Shown: positions 13,380-24,386 of the stretch, piece after piece
How the letters are laid out: each line of letters starts with the position of its first letter
How positions within the stretch are numbered: the stretch's first letter is position 1
NCBI GenBank assembly: GCA_019914995.1
Contig: CM034138.1
Coordinates: 1,302,001 to 1,366,000, forward strand
Direction of reading: 5' to 3'
DNA length: 64,000 nt
Origin: Acanthochlamys bracteata
Lineage: Eukaryota; Streptophyta; Magnoliopsida; Pandanales; Velloziaceae
The notes under the pieces: model-generated
Told to the model about the DNA's origin: nothing
The model's database searches: none
What the model saw: only the letters and a program-made list of their open reading frames with translations
Position numbers and translations under genes: made by a program

Positions 13380-13640
13380 CTTTGCATGGTCTTGAGAAGC
13401 TTCTGCAATTAAGGCTGGATCACGCCTAACTAAAGATCTCAAGAAAAAGCAACTTATCCTGATATAGAAGTCCAGATGAATCATCGAGATGCCGGATCGG
13501 AGCCAAGATGATACCCATAACTTTCTCGGCAAATATAATCTCCACAAATCTATACCTCACAGAAAAAAACTGAGTGGCTTGAACCACTTGCTTTTTGCAG
13601 TAATGAAACTTCGTTTGTGGCAAGTAAGTCACAATACGAA
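13380..13640 (-). other. Possible exon remnant, minus strand, unrecognised
   Basis: On the minus strand a short open segment encodes RRDPALIAEASQDHAK, followed by a good donor (AAG|gtatgt) near 13376. A second frame overlaps it (FAEKVMGIILAPIRHLDD). It could be a downstream exon of the gene remnants at 14222-14999. I do not recognise the family, and no complete frame links the pieces. Confidence 0.25.
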
Positions 13641-14221
13641 GTAAGAACCAGATGAACTAACTTCCAATTGCCTCTGTGAACATAGCTTCTATAGCTTCAA
13701 ATCATTTCAATATGTTTGATGCAATAAATTAAAAATCCCAGATAAAGGAGTGCTGATATAATGGACATAAGGGAATACCATACTCTGGGCAATTGCAACT
13801 GCATAACCATATGGAATAAGAAAAAATGCTTGATGTCTCTATTTTAATCTTCGAGTCCACTAGTTGTAGTGGCACTAACTAAGATTAATCAGCAACACCA
13901 TGAAATCATTTGCTACATAGCACAACAAGACAATTTTGCCTGCACCCAGGTGATTCTTCGACTAGCTTCACTATTAGTAACTTGAACTAGAAGAGACTGA
14001 CGAATGGCATCCCGTCTCTAATGAAATTTTAGCATTTGAATTCTGGCCAGAACAAAAGAGTCCTAACAGAATGCTGACACTCAAACACGGGTATGTAGAT
14101 TAACAGTCACTGACTACTAACAAATGCAAGTCTTACCTTTCCAAATGATACAAAGGGCCCTCGAAAAGAGATACAATCACGGCTATCGTAGAGTTACAAC
14201 ACATTGCAGCCTTCAAACCCC

Positions 14222-14999
14222 TTAATATTCTATCTGCTGTGCCACATCATCAGACCGTGGTGTACAGGCATCATCAGGAATACCAAAACCTTCACTGCAT
14301 AAAAAATAATAACCAAAATAAAAAAACACCAAATCAATTAAAAGAAAGTAGATAGAAATTCTTGATACTGAATTACTTACCAGCATTAATCACAAGATTG
14401 AGATCTTCCGGGAAACATTCCATATTGGTTATTATCACTGAATTGCTGGCATCAAATAAGAAAATGCAAGGATGTCAAGGTTGAAGCAAGGTACCCCATG
14501 AAACGAACACTCTTGCTCTCCATCTGGTGTATCTCTCTGTTCAAGGGTGTAATTTAAAACCTGCTTTCCATGACAATTTCTATAGAGACCCTTTGTACTT
14601 GTATCTCTTGCTTTGCTTGCCACGATAGCGTGACAAGTTTATCTTATCTTAATTTATCCATGATGGCAGTGCCATCTTCAACACGGGGAAGAAAAAAGAA
14701 ATCCACTGGAGACAATTCTCCATTTGCAAAGCTGCTTGCACACGTTTCCCTGCTAAGGATCATTCCGTATCATATAGCTCTGCAAATCCTTCATATTATA
14801 TGAAAAATCCCAAAAACCTCAAACATTAACTATCAATAGAAGAACCTAACAACCAAATAAAATCGGAAAAACAAAAATAATCTTAACAGTACTCGTTCTT
14901 TTCATAACCGATTATCACCCCGTCAATGTCCTCCACCGGCTTGCCTCGACCGCCGCAATAAACGTCAGACCTGCAGAATCCATGGATTCCGGCAAAGAA
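14222..14999 (-). pseudogene. Unrecognised minus-strand gene, probably decayed
   Basis: Several protein-like pieces lie in order on the minus strand. Near 14990-14885 is a first-exon-like piece (RSDVYCGGRGKPVEDIDG, then IIGYEKNEY). At 14790-14660 is ANGELSPVDFFFLPRVEDG. At 14440-14380 is NMECFPEDLNLVINA with a consensus donor (gtaagt). At 14295-14222 is EGFGIPDDACTPRSDD ending in TAA. Stop codons and phase shifts separate them: for example, the last two exons do not join in the same frame through the visible splice sites. I do not recognise the family. It may be a pseudogene, or a gene whose exon structure I could not resolve. The promoter side carries an E2F-like site and G-boxes. Confidence 0.35.
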
Positions 15000-15065
15000 A
15001 AATATTTTTGATAGGGTTTCTCGATTCTGATTTGGATTACGACTTGCTGAAGGTTTTAAAAGACA

Positions 15066-15129
15066 TTTCCCGCGCCTAGATCTCTTAAGTCACGTGATAA
15101 TTACCCACTTTGTTGTGCGATATCACGTG
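15066..15129 (-). promoter_or_regulatory. E2F-like site and two G-boxes
   Basis: TTTCCCGC (15066-15073) matches the E2F consensus TTTSSCGC. Two CACGTG G-boxes lie at 15091-15096 and 15124-15129, 33 bp apart and both extended to CACGTGAT. They sit about 70-130 bp upstream of the first coding-like piece of the minus-strand remnant, so they fit its promoter. Function is inferred from the motifs only. Confidence 0.4.
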
Positions 15130-15611
15130 ATTCACGTAAGTACTGTCTGTCCCTCTTTAGTGGCATGTTGTAATATAACAAAATTGATACTCATATTAGT
15201 AATTCGCAACTACTTCGTTTGAGCAGAATAGTGTGATATTTTAATGTTACGAAGTTCATTCTTTTTTTTTTCTTTAAATTTGAATTTTGAAGTATTTTAT
15301 CTAATTATTACTTTCTATTTTTATTTTAAACTTTCATTCTAAGTTCATTTTTCTAGATTTTAAATTCAATTGCTGTTTTTTAGTTATCACTATAATCAAC
15401 TTTTATACTTCATCAAAAGTTAATTATAAATTTTAATTTATTATTCTGAATTCTAGTTTTATCAAATTTTATTTTATAAAATTATTTTTCTAAAATTATT
15501 TTATATAATTAAAACACTTATTAGAGTTTACAATATGAGTTATTTTAAATTTTATTTTATTAATGTTTTTGTTTTTTGAAATTAAATTTAAAAAATCACT
15601 TGCGCAATTAA

Positions 15612-15872
15612 GTGCGTGTTTACCAACACCCCTAAACTCCACTTCCTTTAAACTCAAGTTTCACATAAATACTTATAAAAATTAAAATAAATTTTTTTAT
15701 CAATAAAATTTTTTTTTAAATTCAAATTTAAAACTTACTAAAAATATATAATTAATATAAAATTTTATTTTTTATTAAATATTAAATATTTTTTATTTTA
15801 TTTTTTAAATTTATTTTCTAAAAACTCCACTTCTCCCAAAACTCTACTTCCACACCCTAGGTAAACACGCCC
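15612..15872. mobile_element. Tourist/PIF-Harbinger-like MITE, copy 2
   Basis: This 261-bp element has ends GTGCGTGTTTACC and GGTAAACACGCCC and is flanked by a perfect TAA target duplication (15609-15611 and 15873-15875). It is the same family as 1845-2099. It lies about 150 bp upstream of the pyruvate kinase ATG, inside what would be its promoter. There is no coding capacity. Confidence 0.85.
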
Positions 15873-16024
15873 TAAAACACGCCGTTAGCGAGCAGTAGGG
15901 AGCAACTGTCATCGATGGAACCAAACTATGCGCCTCCCTTTAAATAATTTCATCCCAAAAATTTCTCTCAATTTCCTCGAACGAAATCTATCTCCTCGAT
16001 TTCTTTCTCTCGAGATTTGATCGA

Positions 16025-17696
16025 ATGGCGCAAGTAGTAACAATGGGATTAGCACGTACGGCAACACCGGCGGGATTTGTGCCGACGACGAGGAATTCTT
16101 GTGGTGACCAGTTGAAACCGGTAACTTTGCCGCTGAAGTTTTACCAGTCTGAAGATGAAAATCTGGGATGTAAACGGAAATTGCTGGTTGTTTCTGCTGC
16201 TATAGCAGATAGATTGCCGCGTATCGACACTACCGTGCTTTCGGTGACTCCCGATGAGTCGCTCAAGGTGAAATGTTTGCTGCTGATTAGTTGTTTTTTG
16301 CTTTAGTTAGGAGTGTATGGTGAAAGTTTGAATCTTTGTTTAAATGGTGTTTAGTTTTTAATTCTTTTGATGTGGAATAATTGTTAGTGAGATATGCTAT
16401 CAATCTTTCTAAGAGGTTTTGGAACTTTGACTATTGTAATAAGGACGACAGTACTTGTATTGAAATTCGCCCAGTTTTTTTTGGTGATAGTGCTGTGAAA
16501 CTGTTATAAACTGCTAGTTACATCTATGTCAACACTTAATTTGGATGGAATTACTTCAGCAGAAAAAAGTTCAGTTCTGAATAAACATTTCAAAGGTCAA
16601 ATCTAAGTGAACTAGCATGCCATTTGGCACAACTCACGATCTTATTTTGAAAATTTTAGATGATGGCTTTGTTAGCTGCTTAGTGCTTCCATCATCTTCA
16701 CATACACAGCTAAGCATTGTTTATCAGGAGGATGAAATATATTGGCCGCAGTCGAAGGGGATCCAGCAAGTAGAGCCATCAATGTGGTCTAAACCAAATG
16801 CGAGACGAAAGACAAAGATAGTCTGCACCATTGGACCATCAACCAACACGAGGGAGATGATATGGAAGCTTGCTGAGGCTGGCATGAATGTGGCACGGCT
16901 AAATATGTCACATGGGGACCATGCATCTCATCAGAAGGTCATCGATCTGGTGAAAGACTACAATGCTCAGAATAAAGATAATGTCATAGCCATTATGCTT
17001 GATACAAAGGTATTAAGATTAGCATCGATCTTCTCCCTCTATTGATTTAGCCATTTTCTACAAAATAGCTAGGATATCCTAGATCGGGTATTAAGATTAG
17101 CATCTTTATAAGTTGTAACTCTACCGTAAATAATGTTGCTTACTAAGAACAACAAGGAACAACATTTAATGCATATTTATGAATCTGTTATACCATACTG
17201 AATTCCTCAAGCAAATCCTTTAGTAGAAGATGCTACATTGGTCTCACATATTTCTTTTTGTGCTGCAGGCCCTGAGGTCAGAAGTGGGGTGAGTTTGTTT
17301 TTGTTTTTCCCCAACGAAACTTTTCAATTTTTCATTTCACGTTTTTCAATACATATTTTATAAGTATTTAAAAAATTAATTTAAAATTTTAGAAAGTGTA
17401 GAAAAATTCTATGTAATGAGATCTTTTTATTGCATATTTTTATTATTTTTTTGGAAGTAAAAAAAATAAAGCTCATTTTTCAAAAAGGACAAAAATACCT
17501 TCCATTTCAGAAAAGCTCCATTTCATAAGCAATTCCAAACGCACCCGTGGTGATTTGCCTCAGCCAATCACCTTACCCACGGGACAGGCGTTTACTTTCA
17601 CCATCCAAAGAGGGGTTGGCACAAAGGACTGTGTTAGTGTAAATTATGATGACTTCATCAATGATGTAGAAGTCGGTGATACCCTTCTCGTAGATG
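16025..17696 (+). pseudogene. PKP2: Plastid pyruvate kinase beta subunit, truncated and disrupted
   Basis: Pyruvate kinase makes pyruvate and ATP from phosphoenolpyruvate and ADP; the plastid beta isozyme feeds fatty-acid synthesis. Exon 1 (16025-16267) encodes a transit-peptide-like N-terminus. Exon 2 (16728-17009) encodes the conserved start of the barrel (RRKTKIVCTIGPSTNTREM, NVARLNMSHGDHASH, AIMLDTK). Exon 3 (17269-17696) encodes GPEVRSG, then, after an inserted MITE, DLPQPITLPTGQ to GDTLLVDG. Three defects are visible. Exon 2 ends in phase 0 by the only good donor, but exon 3 (GC CCT GAG) needs phase 1, which fits loss of one G. A 260-bp MITE splits exon 3. Nothing after LLVDG exists in the window, where a further roughly 350 residues are expected; the next intron runs into the 156-bp repeat array. 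I judge it a pseudogene. A non-canonical transcript cannot be excluded. Confidence 0.8.
17287..17546. mobile_element. Harbinger-type MITE inserted in pyruvate kinase exon 3
   Basis: A 260-bp AT-rich insert has inverted ends GGGTGAGTTTG and CCAAACGCACCC, flanked by a 3-bp GTG duplication (17284-17286 and 17547-17549). Removing the insert and one GTG restores AGAAGTGGTGATTTG, which reads R-S-G-D-L exactly as in pyruvate kinases. The left end creates a perfect donor-like GTGAGT at its first bases. Confidence 0.9.
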
Positions 17697-17817
17697 GTAT
17701 GACATACTTCTTTAGTTCGCCTTACATTTACTACTGTCTCACTTTTGGTATGCATGTAGTCCCATAGATTTGTTTCTCTTTATCCTAGATAAGAGGACTT
17801 CACCTGTGATAGATAAT

Positions 17818-20517
17818 CACTATATCAAAAGGACTCGAAACACAATCAGAGTCATTTAAATTTATATGCATATTGGCATAAGGAATGAAATGAATGCAAT
17901 CTTTTTCAGTGATTGTTGTGTCTTTAATTTAGATAATGTGCTTATATTATGAATAATGATGATGAATTATGATCACTATGTCAAAAGACTTGAAACACGG
18001 TCAGAGACGTCTAAAATATAGTGCATATTGCTTCCATAAGGAATGAAATGAATGCAATCTTTTCAGTGATTGTTGTGTCTTTAATTTAGATAATGTGCTT
18101 ATATTATGAATAATGATGATGAATTATGATCACTATGTCAAAAGACTTGAAACACGGTCAGAGACGTCTAAATATAGTGCATATTGCCTCCATAAGGAAT
18201 GAAATGAATGCAATCTTTTCAGTGATTGTTGTGTCTTTAATTTAGATAATGTGCTTATATTATGAATAATGATGATGAATTATGATCACTATGTCAAAAG
18301 ACTTGAAACACGGTCAGAGACGCCTAAATATAGTGCATATTGCTTCCATAAGGAATGAAATGAATGCAATCTTTTCAGTGATTGTTGTGTCTTTAATTTA
18401 GATAATGTGCTTATATTATGAATAATGATGATGAATTATGATCACTATGTCAAAAGACTTGAAACACGGTCGGAAGGCGTCTAAATATAGTGCATATTGC
18501 CTCCATAAGGAATGAAATGAATGCAATCTTTTCAGTGATTGTTGTGTCTTTAATTTAGATAATGTGCTTATATTATGAATAATGATGATGAATTATGATC
18601 ACTATGTCAAAAGACTTGAAACACGGTCAGAGACGCCTAAATATAGTGCATATTGCCTCCATAAGGAATGAAATGAATGCAATCTTTTCAGTGATTGTTG
18701 TGTCTTTAATTTAGATAATGTGCTTATATTATGAATAATGATGATGAATTATGATCACTATGTCAAAAGACTTGAAACACGGTCAGAGACGCCTAAATAT
18801 AGTGCATATTGCCTCCATAAGGAATGAAATGAATGCAATCTTTTCAGTGATTGTTGTGTCTTTAATTTAGATAATGTGCTTATATTATGAATAATGATGA
18901 TGAATTATGATCACTATGTCAAAAGACTTGAAACCACGGTCAGAGCGTCTAAATATAGTGCATATTGCCTCCATAAGGAATGAAATGAATGCAATCTTTT
19001 CAGTGATTGTTGTGTCTTTAATTTAGATAATGTGCTTATATTATGAATAATGATGATGAATTATGATCACTATGTCAAAAGACTTGAAACACGGTCAGAG
19101 ACGCCTAAATATAGTGCATATTGCCTCCATAAGGAATGAAATGAATGCAATCTTTTCAGTGATTGTTGTGTCTTTAATTTAGATAATGTGCTTATATTAT
19201 GAATAATGATGATGAATTATGATCACTATGTCAAAAGACTTGAAACACGGTCAGAGACGCCTAAATATAGTGCATATTGCCTCCATAAGGAATGAAATGA
19301 ATGCAATCTTTTCAGTGATTGTTGTGTCTTTAATTTAGATAATGTGCTTATATTATGAATAATGATGATGAATTATGATCACTATGTCAAAAGACTTGAA
19401 ACACGGTCAGAGACGCCTAAATATAGTGCATATTGCCTCCATAAGGAATGAAATGAATGCAATCTTTTCAGTGATTGTTGTGTCTTTAATTTAGATAATG
19501 TGCTTATATTATGAATAATGATGATGAATTATGATCACTATGTCAAAAGACTTGAAACACGGTCAGAGACGCCTAAATATAGTGCATATTGCCTCCATAA
19601 GGAATGAAATGAATGCAATCTTTTCAGTGATTGTTGTGTCTTTAATTTAGATAATGTGCTTATATTATGAATAATGATGATGAATTATGATCACTATGTC
19701 AAAAGACTTGAAACACGGTCAGAGACGCCTAAATATAGTGCATATTGCCTCCATAAGGAATGAAATGAATGCAATCTTTTCAGTGATTGTTGTGTCTTTA
19801 ATTTAGATAATGTGCTTATATTATGAATAATGATGATGAATTATGATCACTATGTCAAAAGACTTGAAACACGGTCAGAGACGCCTAAATATAGTGCATA
19901 TTGCCTCCATAAGGAATGAAATGAATGCAATCTTTTCAGTGATTGTTGTGTCTTTAATTTAGATAATGTGCTTATATTATGAATAATGATGATGAATTAT
20001 GATCACTATGTCAAAAGACTTGAAACACGGTCAGAGACGCCTAAATATAGTGCATATTGCCTCCATAAGGAATGAAATGAATGCAATCTTTTCAGTGATT
20101 GTTGTGTCTTTAATTTAGATAATGTGCTTATATTATGAATAATGATGATGAATTATGATCACTATGTCAAAAGACTTGAAACACGGTCAGAGACGCCTAA
20201 ATATAGTGCATATTGCCTCCATAAGGAATGAAATGAATGCAATCTTTTCAGTGATTGTTGTGTCTTTAATTTAGATAATGTGCTTATATTATGAATAATG
20301 ATGATGAATTATGATCACTATGTCAAAAGACTTGAAACACGGTCAGAGACGCCTAAATATAGTGCATATTGCCTCCATAAGGAATGAAATGAATGCAATC
20401 TTTTCAGTGATTGTTGTGTCTTTAATTTAGATAATGTGCTTATATTATGAATAATGATGATGAATTATGATCACTATGTCAAAAGACTTGAAACACGGTC
20501 AGAGACGCCTAAATATA
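17818..20517. repeat. Tandem satellite array, about 17.3 units of 156 bp
   Basis: Each unit starts CACTATGTCAAAAGACTTG and ends GATGATGAATTATGAT. Measured spacing of the CACGG marker is 155-157 bp (at 18000, 18157, 18313, 18469, 18626 and so on to 20498). The first unit (17818-17973) is clearly diverged in its first half. Units 2-8 carry scattered substitutions and 1-bp indels. Units from about 19080 on are almost identical. The last copy stops after 46 bases at 20517. The array starts in what would be the intron after pyruvate kinase exon 3, and sequence to its right shows no pyruvate kinase homology. No reading frame runs through it. Confidence 0.97.
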
Positions 20518-21830
20518 CATAAACAAGGTTGTAAACAGAACTGTTTGCCACTGAACCTACATAGAACACCTTCCGCACTTGCCACCTCAAAAGCAATATC
20601 TATTATTCTAGGTGCATCCTACAAGGGAAAATTATATCTGTCATTCTAGGTGCATCCTACCAGTAAAACTTTAGGGTCCAACTTGGCTTGAGATAGGCAA
20701 AAAATTTTCAACAATAAATTATAGGTTTTTACAGCACTTTACCCCTCCATTGAAAGATCAGATAAAAGGAAGGTATAGACACACTTAAAAGACAAAAAAT
20801 ACAAGCAACAGGTCCAAATGACTAATAAACCCACTTCGAACAAACACGTCCAAAGCAATGTATGCAAAGTATTGGTAACGGGTAATCTACAAAAGCAGCA
20901 AACCGTACGACACATACCGACCACTTTGCACTAGTAACAATATTAAGGCTCTATACAAATGTTCCAGCATTTGGACCAAACAGAGATCTCACAGATGTTC
21001 ATTTAAGAAACGTAGACAACACTAACAGCAAGATCATCAACAACAACTACAATTACACTGAAGTAAAACAGAAAAGTGTGATGCATAGCAGAAGAGAAGT
21101 TCATCAACGGTAAACTGCAGTAACCAAACAATGTTTCAAGCATACAGTAGCTGTTCAAAATGGAGAAAACTCACATCCTTTCCTTTGAAACAAAAAGAAT
21201 ATTCCTTTATTCTTTGCAAAAAAAAAAAAGGCAGCTAGCAGCAGTGAACGAATGGAGCGCCATAAAAAACATAACAATTCTGTTGTTCTTGGAAAAAGCA
21301 AGCAGTTTGCAGAATCATAAGTTGAGAAGAAAAGAAACCAATGCGTAACTGTAACGCAACCCAATTAAAGGACGAAACTAATTTCCGTTTAAAAGAACAC
21401 AATCCTAAGAACAATAAATATACTGCAAAGCAGAAGTAATATTATAAAAAAAAACAGATAATTCCTAGACCGTCCAGGTAGAATGAATCTCAAAGATTAC
21501 CTTCTTATTACCTTCCAAATCTGAACTCTATTTATCTCACCATGAAAAAACAAGAAAAAAAAGAACGTAATTGAGAATTTTTTGAAATTACTAAACGATT
21601 CATCTAGAAACATCCACAAAACCAAAAGAATCTGAACAAGAAATTTCTCCAGCTTCATAAAACCCAAGCACCAAAAAAGTTCAAAAATTACTGATATCAT
21701 TACCCAAAACAGATCCTTAAACTCATTCATTCATCAAACAATCAACCAAAATTATTCGCTTCGAAGCAGAATCTTCAAACATAATTGCACCAGTAAATCT
21801 CCAGAGAACAGACTATTAGAAGCTTTACCT
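20518..21830. other. Non-coding stretch right of the array
   Basis: No coding region was recognised. A short direct repeat (ATTCTAGGTGCATCCTAC) occurs twice, near 20606 and 20644. The stretch may belong to the long first intron or transcript body of the minus-strand transcript whose first exon seems to lie at 21835-21985. Confidence 0.4.
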
Positions 21831-21834
21831 GGGA

Positions 21835-21985
21835 CGAACTATTTTAGCAATCTCCGAGAGCAGTGAGCTTCCGCCGGCGGTATTCTAGGGTTTGTGAAGA
21901 AGATAACAAGTGGGGTGAGAGAGCGAGAGACGCAGATAGAAAGGTAGGAAGCGCGGGGACGATACACAGATGGGTTTGCTACCTG
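21835..21985 (-). promoter_or_regulatory. Probable non-coding first exon and promoter of a minus-strand transcript
   Basis: Read on the minus strand, this is a CT-rich leader (CTCTCGCTCTCTCACCCC, then CAAACCCTAG) ending at a good donor GTCCCAG|gtaaag near 21830. This is typical of a plant 5' UTR exon. No coding exon was found downstream before the repeat array, so the gene body may have been lost at the array or the transcript may be non-coding. Confidence 0.35.
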
Positions 21986-21989
21986 TAGG

Positions 21990-23570
21990 AACCGGTCACA
22001 AAAACCCATCCTTCTCTATCGCTTGCATAACACCACACAGACGTACACCCAATGAAAAATAGAAACGTCATCGACTTGCTTTCTGAATGAATATCGTGTC
22101 ATGAATGATTGGATTATGATGGTGGGGAAAGGTTTGGACGTTGGAAGGAGTTGGTGGTGGTTAAGATGAGCTGCGGAGGAGCGTCAGCGGTGGCGTGAAG
22201 CGGCTCGCCACCGTCCGTGGTGCGCTTCTCTTTGGACCCCACTATTAACTTTACTGGGCCCCACACCTCCCCGAAGTAATCGCTCTTTTTCTTCTTCCTT
22301 GTTTCTTTTTTCTTTCTCTTTTCTAATAAATAATTACAAAAATTAAATAATATTATCTTTTCTGAAAACAAATATTTATTTTTAATGAGATGGCGGGCGC
22401 AGCGACGGGTTTTCTCGTCGCGCGCGCGATCAGAAGAACCGTTGGCCAATTCAATCACTGCCAAATTACAATTCTACCCTTTACTGTAACATTGATTACC
22501 AATTATTAAATTTAAAACATAAAGCTAATAATATAAATTTGTTCATAGTGAATTCCAACAACAGTTATTAGGGGACGTTTGAGACTGTTCAAAATAATAA
22601 GTATTTTTTTTATTTTTTGATAAGTAAGGAGAAGTATGATCAAATGATGAGTGAACGTGAGAAAATTTTAATTGTTGATAGAAATAATCTTTCTGCAGTG
22701 ATTTTCATATTTTATACAGTACCAATAGTAGTAGTTGAGACTTTGGGAGAGTAGGAACACAGTACAGTAGTAGTTGGTGGTATTATGAAAAAAGAAACAG
22801 TGTTGAAAAATCATCACTTGATTAAAATATCGTTTGAAAATAGTTATAAAATAAAGTTTTTTAAAATGAAATATATTTTTATTTTTTAAAAAAATAAATT
22901 TTATTTTTTTATTTTTAAAAAAATAAAAATAAATATGTAATAAAACAATCTCATTACGTAAAATTTTTTTATATTTTCTAAATTTTTTAAATATTTATAA
23001 AATATATATTAAAAAATGTAAAATTAAAAATTAAAAAATTGTGTATAGAAAACGCTCAATCAAACGGCCTCCAAAATTTTTTTAAAAAAAGGCAAGAAAG
23101 AAAAATGAACGGAAGGGATATTCTGCATTCTACATTGAAAAAAGCCAAGTCCAATGAGCTTTGCCTTTTTTTTTTTTCTGCCAACTAATAAATTAAACTC
23201 GTCTAATGAGTTTCAACGACTTTTGTAACGAAAAAGAAAAGACGCTTTAACTTCATTACGGAACTCGTCACAACCATTAAATAGTAAATTTCAAGTTTAA
23301 TGTGAACATATTATACACAAAAGAAAAAGAATAAGCAATGATTAAAAACAAAAAGTTGAAAAACCAAAATTTAAAAAGATTAATTACATCAAAGATTAAG
23401 ATTAACAAGAAGAAAAACTTAAAAGGCATATATTCTTTTTGATTGATTGAGGGAAGAAAAACTAAGCAAAGATAATTAATTAAGCACTTGAAATTTTTAT
23501 GCATCGTTCACTTTGTTGCCTTTCTAGATGGATGGAATTTGCATGGAATATTCTTGCGAGATAAGTAGAA
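21990..23570. other. Intergenic with probable degenerate MITE
   Basis: A GC-richer part (22120-22450) is followed by AT-rich DNA. The segment from about 22571 (GGGGACGTTTGAGAC) to about 23067 (CAAACGGCCTCC) has weakly inverted ends and an interior like the pyruvate kinase MITE, but no clean target duplication. No gene seen. Confidence 0.4.
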
Positions 23571-23578
23571 CTATGGAT

Positions 23579-24378
23579 CATAGTTATAAGAACTGAATCG
23601 GATATCGAATCGAAAAACTGTTCGGATCATAATTTTTAGCTAACCTGTTGAGTTAATCGGTTAAATTATCATGTCAATAATATTAAAAAATTTTAATTAA
23701 TAATAATAATTATTACAGTGAAAAATTTACTGCTATTATGACACTAGCAATAATAATAATAATAGCAATCAAAGCAAAAAATTAAAATATTTTTACTATA
23801 ATATTACTATCAACAACAACATCAATAACAATCACAGTAAAAATTAAAATATTGCCACCACCAACAACAATAATAATAACTAAAATTTTTAATTAAAAAA
23901 TTTAAATAAATTAGGAGATTAGAAGATGATAAAATATAAAATAGATAAATTATAAAAGAGATATAATTAATCTTTTTAGGTATACATATTTGAGTCTAAT
24001 ATTTTATAATATAAAATTCTAAAAATCACTAATAATTGATATTTATAAATAAAATATAATTAATTATATTTTTACATTATCATATTTATATACAAAATGT
24101 AAACTATATATTATTTTTCAATATAGAATATTAATAATTATTTTTATATTAAATATATCATCAATTTAAAATTTATTAATTAATTTTTTAAATTTTATTT
24201 TAATCTAGTTTGATTCGGCAGGCGGTCGATCGGATCAAAATAGATCAAAACGGATTAAAACGGATCGAAATGAATCAATTGTATAAACGATTTTTTTTGC
24301 AAACTTGAACCGACTTATCGTTCGGATCGACGGTCTTCGAATCGATCCGAACGGTTCGATCTTAATCTGACAACAATG
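23579..24378. mobile_element. hAT-like non-autonomous element, 800 bp
   Basis: Flanked by a perfect 8-bp duplication CTATGGAT (23571-23578 and 24379-24386). Ends are CATAGTTATAAGA on the left and, reverse-complemented on the right, CATTGTTGTCAGA. Just inside both ends are GATCGATTCG-type repeats (ATCGAATCG, GGATCGATTCG). The interior is AT-rich with trinucleotide-like runs (AATAATAAT, CAACAACA) and has no transposase frame. An 8-bp TSD with short TIRs fits the hAT superfamily. Confidence 0.8.
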
Positions 24379-24386
24379 CTATGGAT

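Noticed and set aside
17818-20517. Array as CRISPR or as a cluster of C/D snoRNA genes (TGATGA is present in each unit)
   Set aside because: Units are contiguous 156-bp repeats without unique spacers. This is a plant genome. No box D CTGA is placed with terminal pairing as snoRNAs need.
22114-22464. 116-codon minus-strand open frame
   Set aside because: Lysine/arginine-rich low-complexity translation with no family signature. It lies in promoter-like and AT-rich DNA.
22571-23076. MITE with GGGGACGTTTGAGAC-type ends
   Set aside because: Ends are only loosely inverted and no target duplication is visible, so I kept it only as a note in the intergenic entry.
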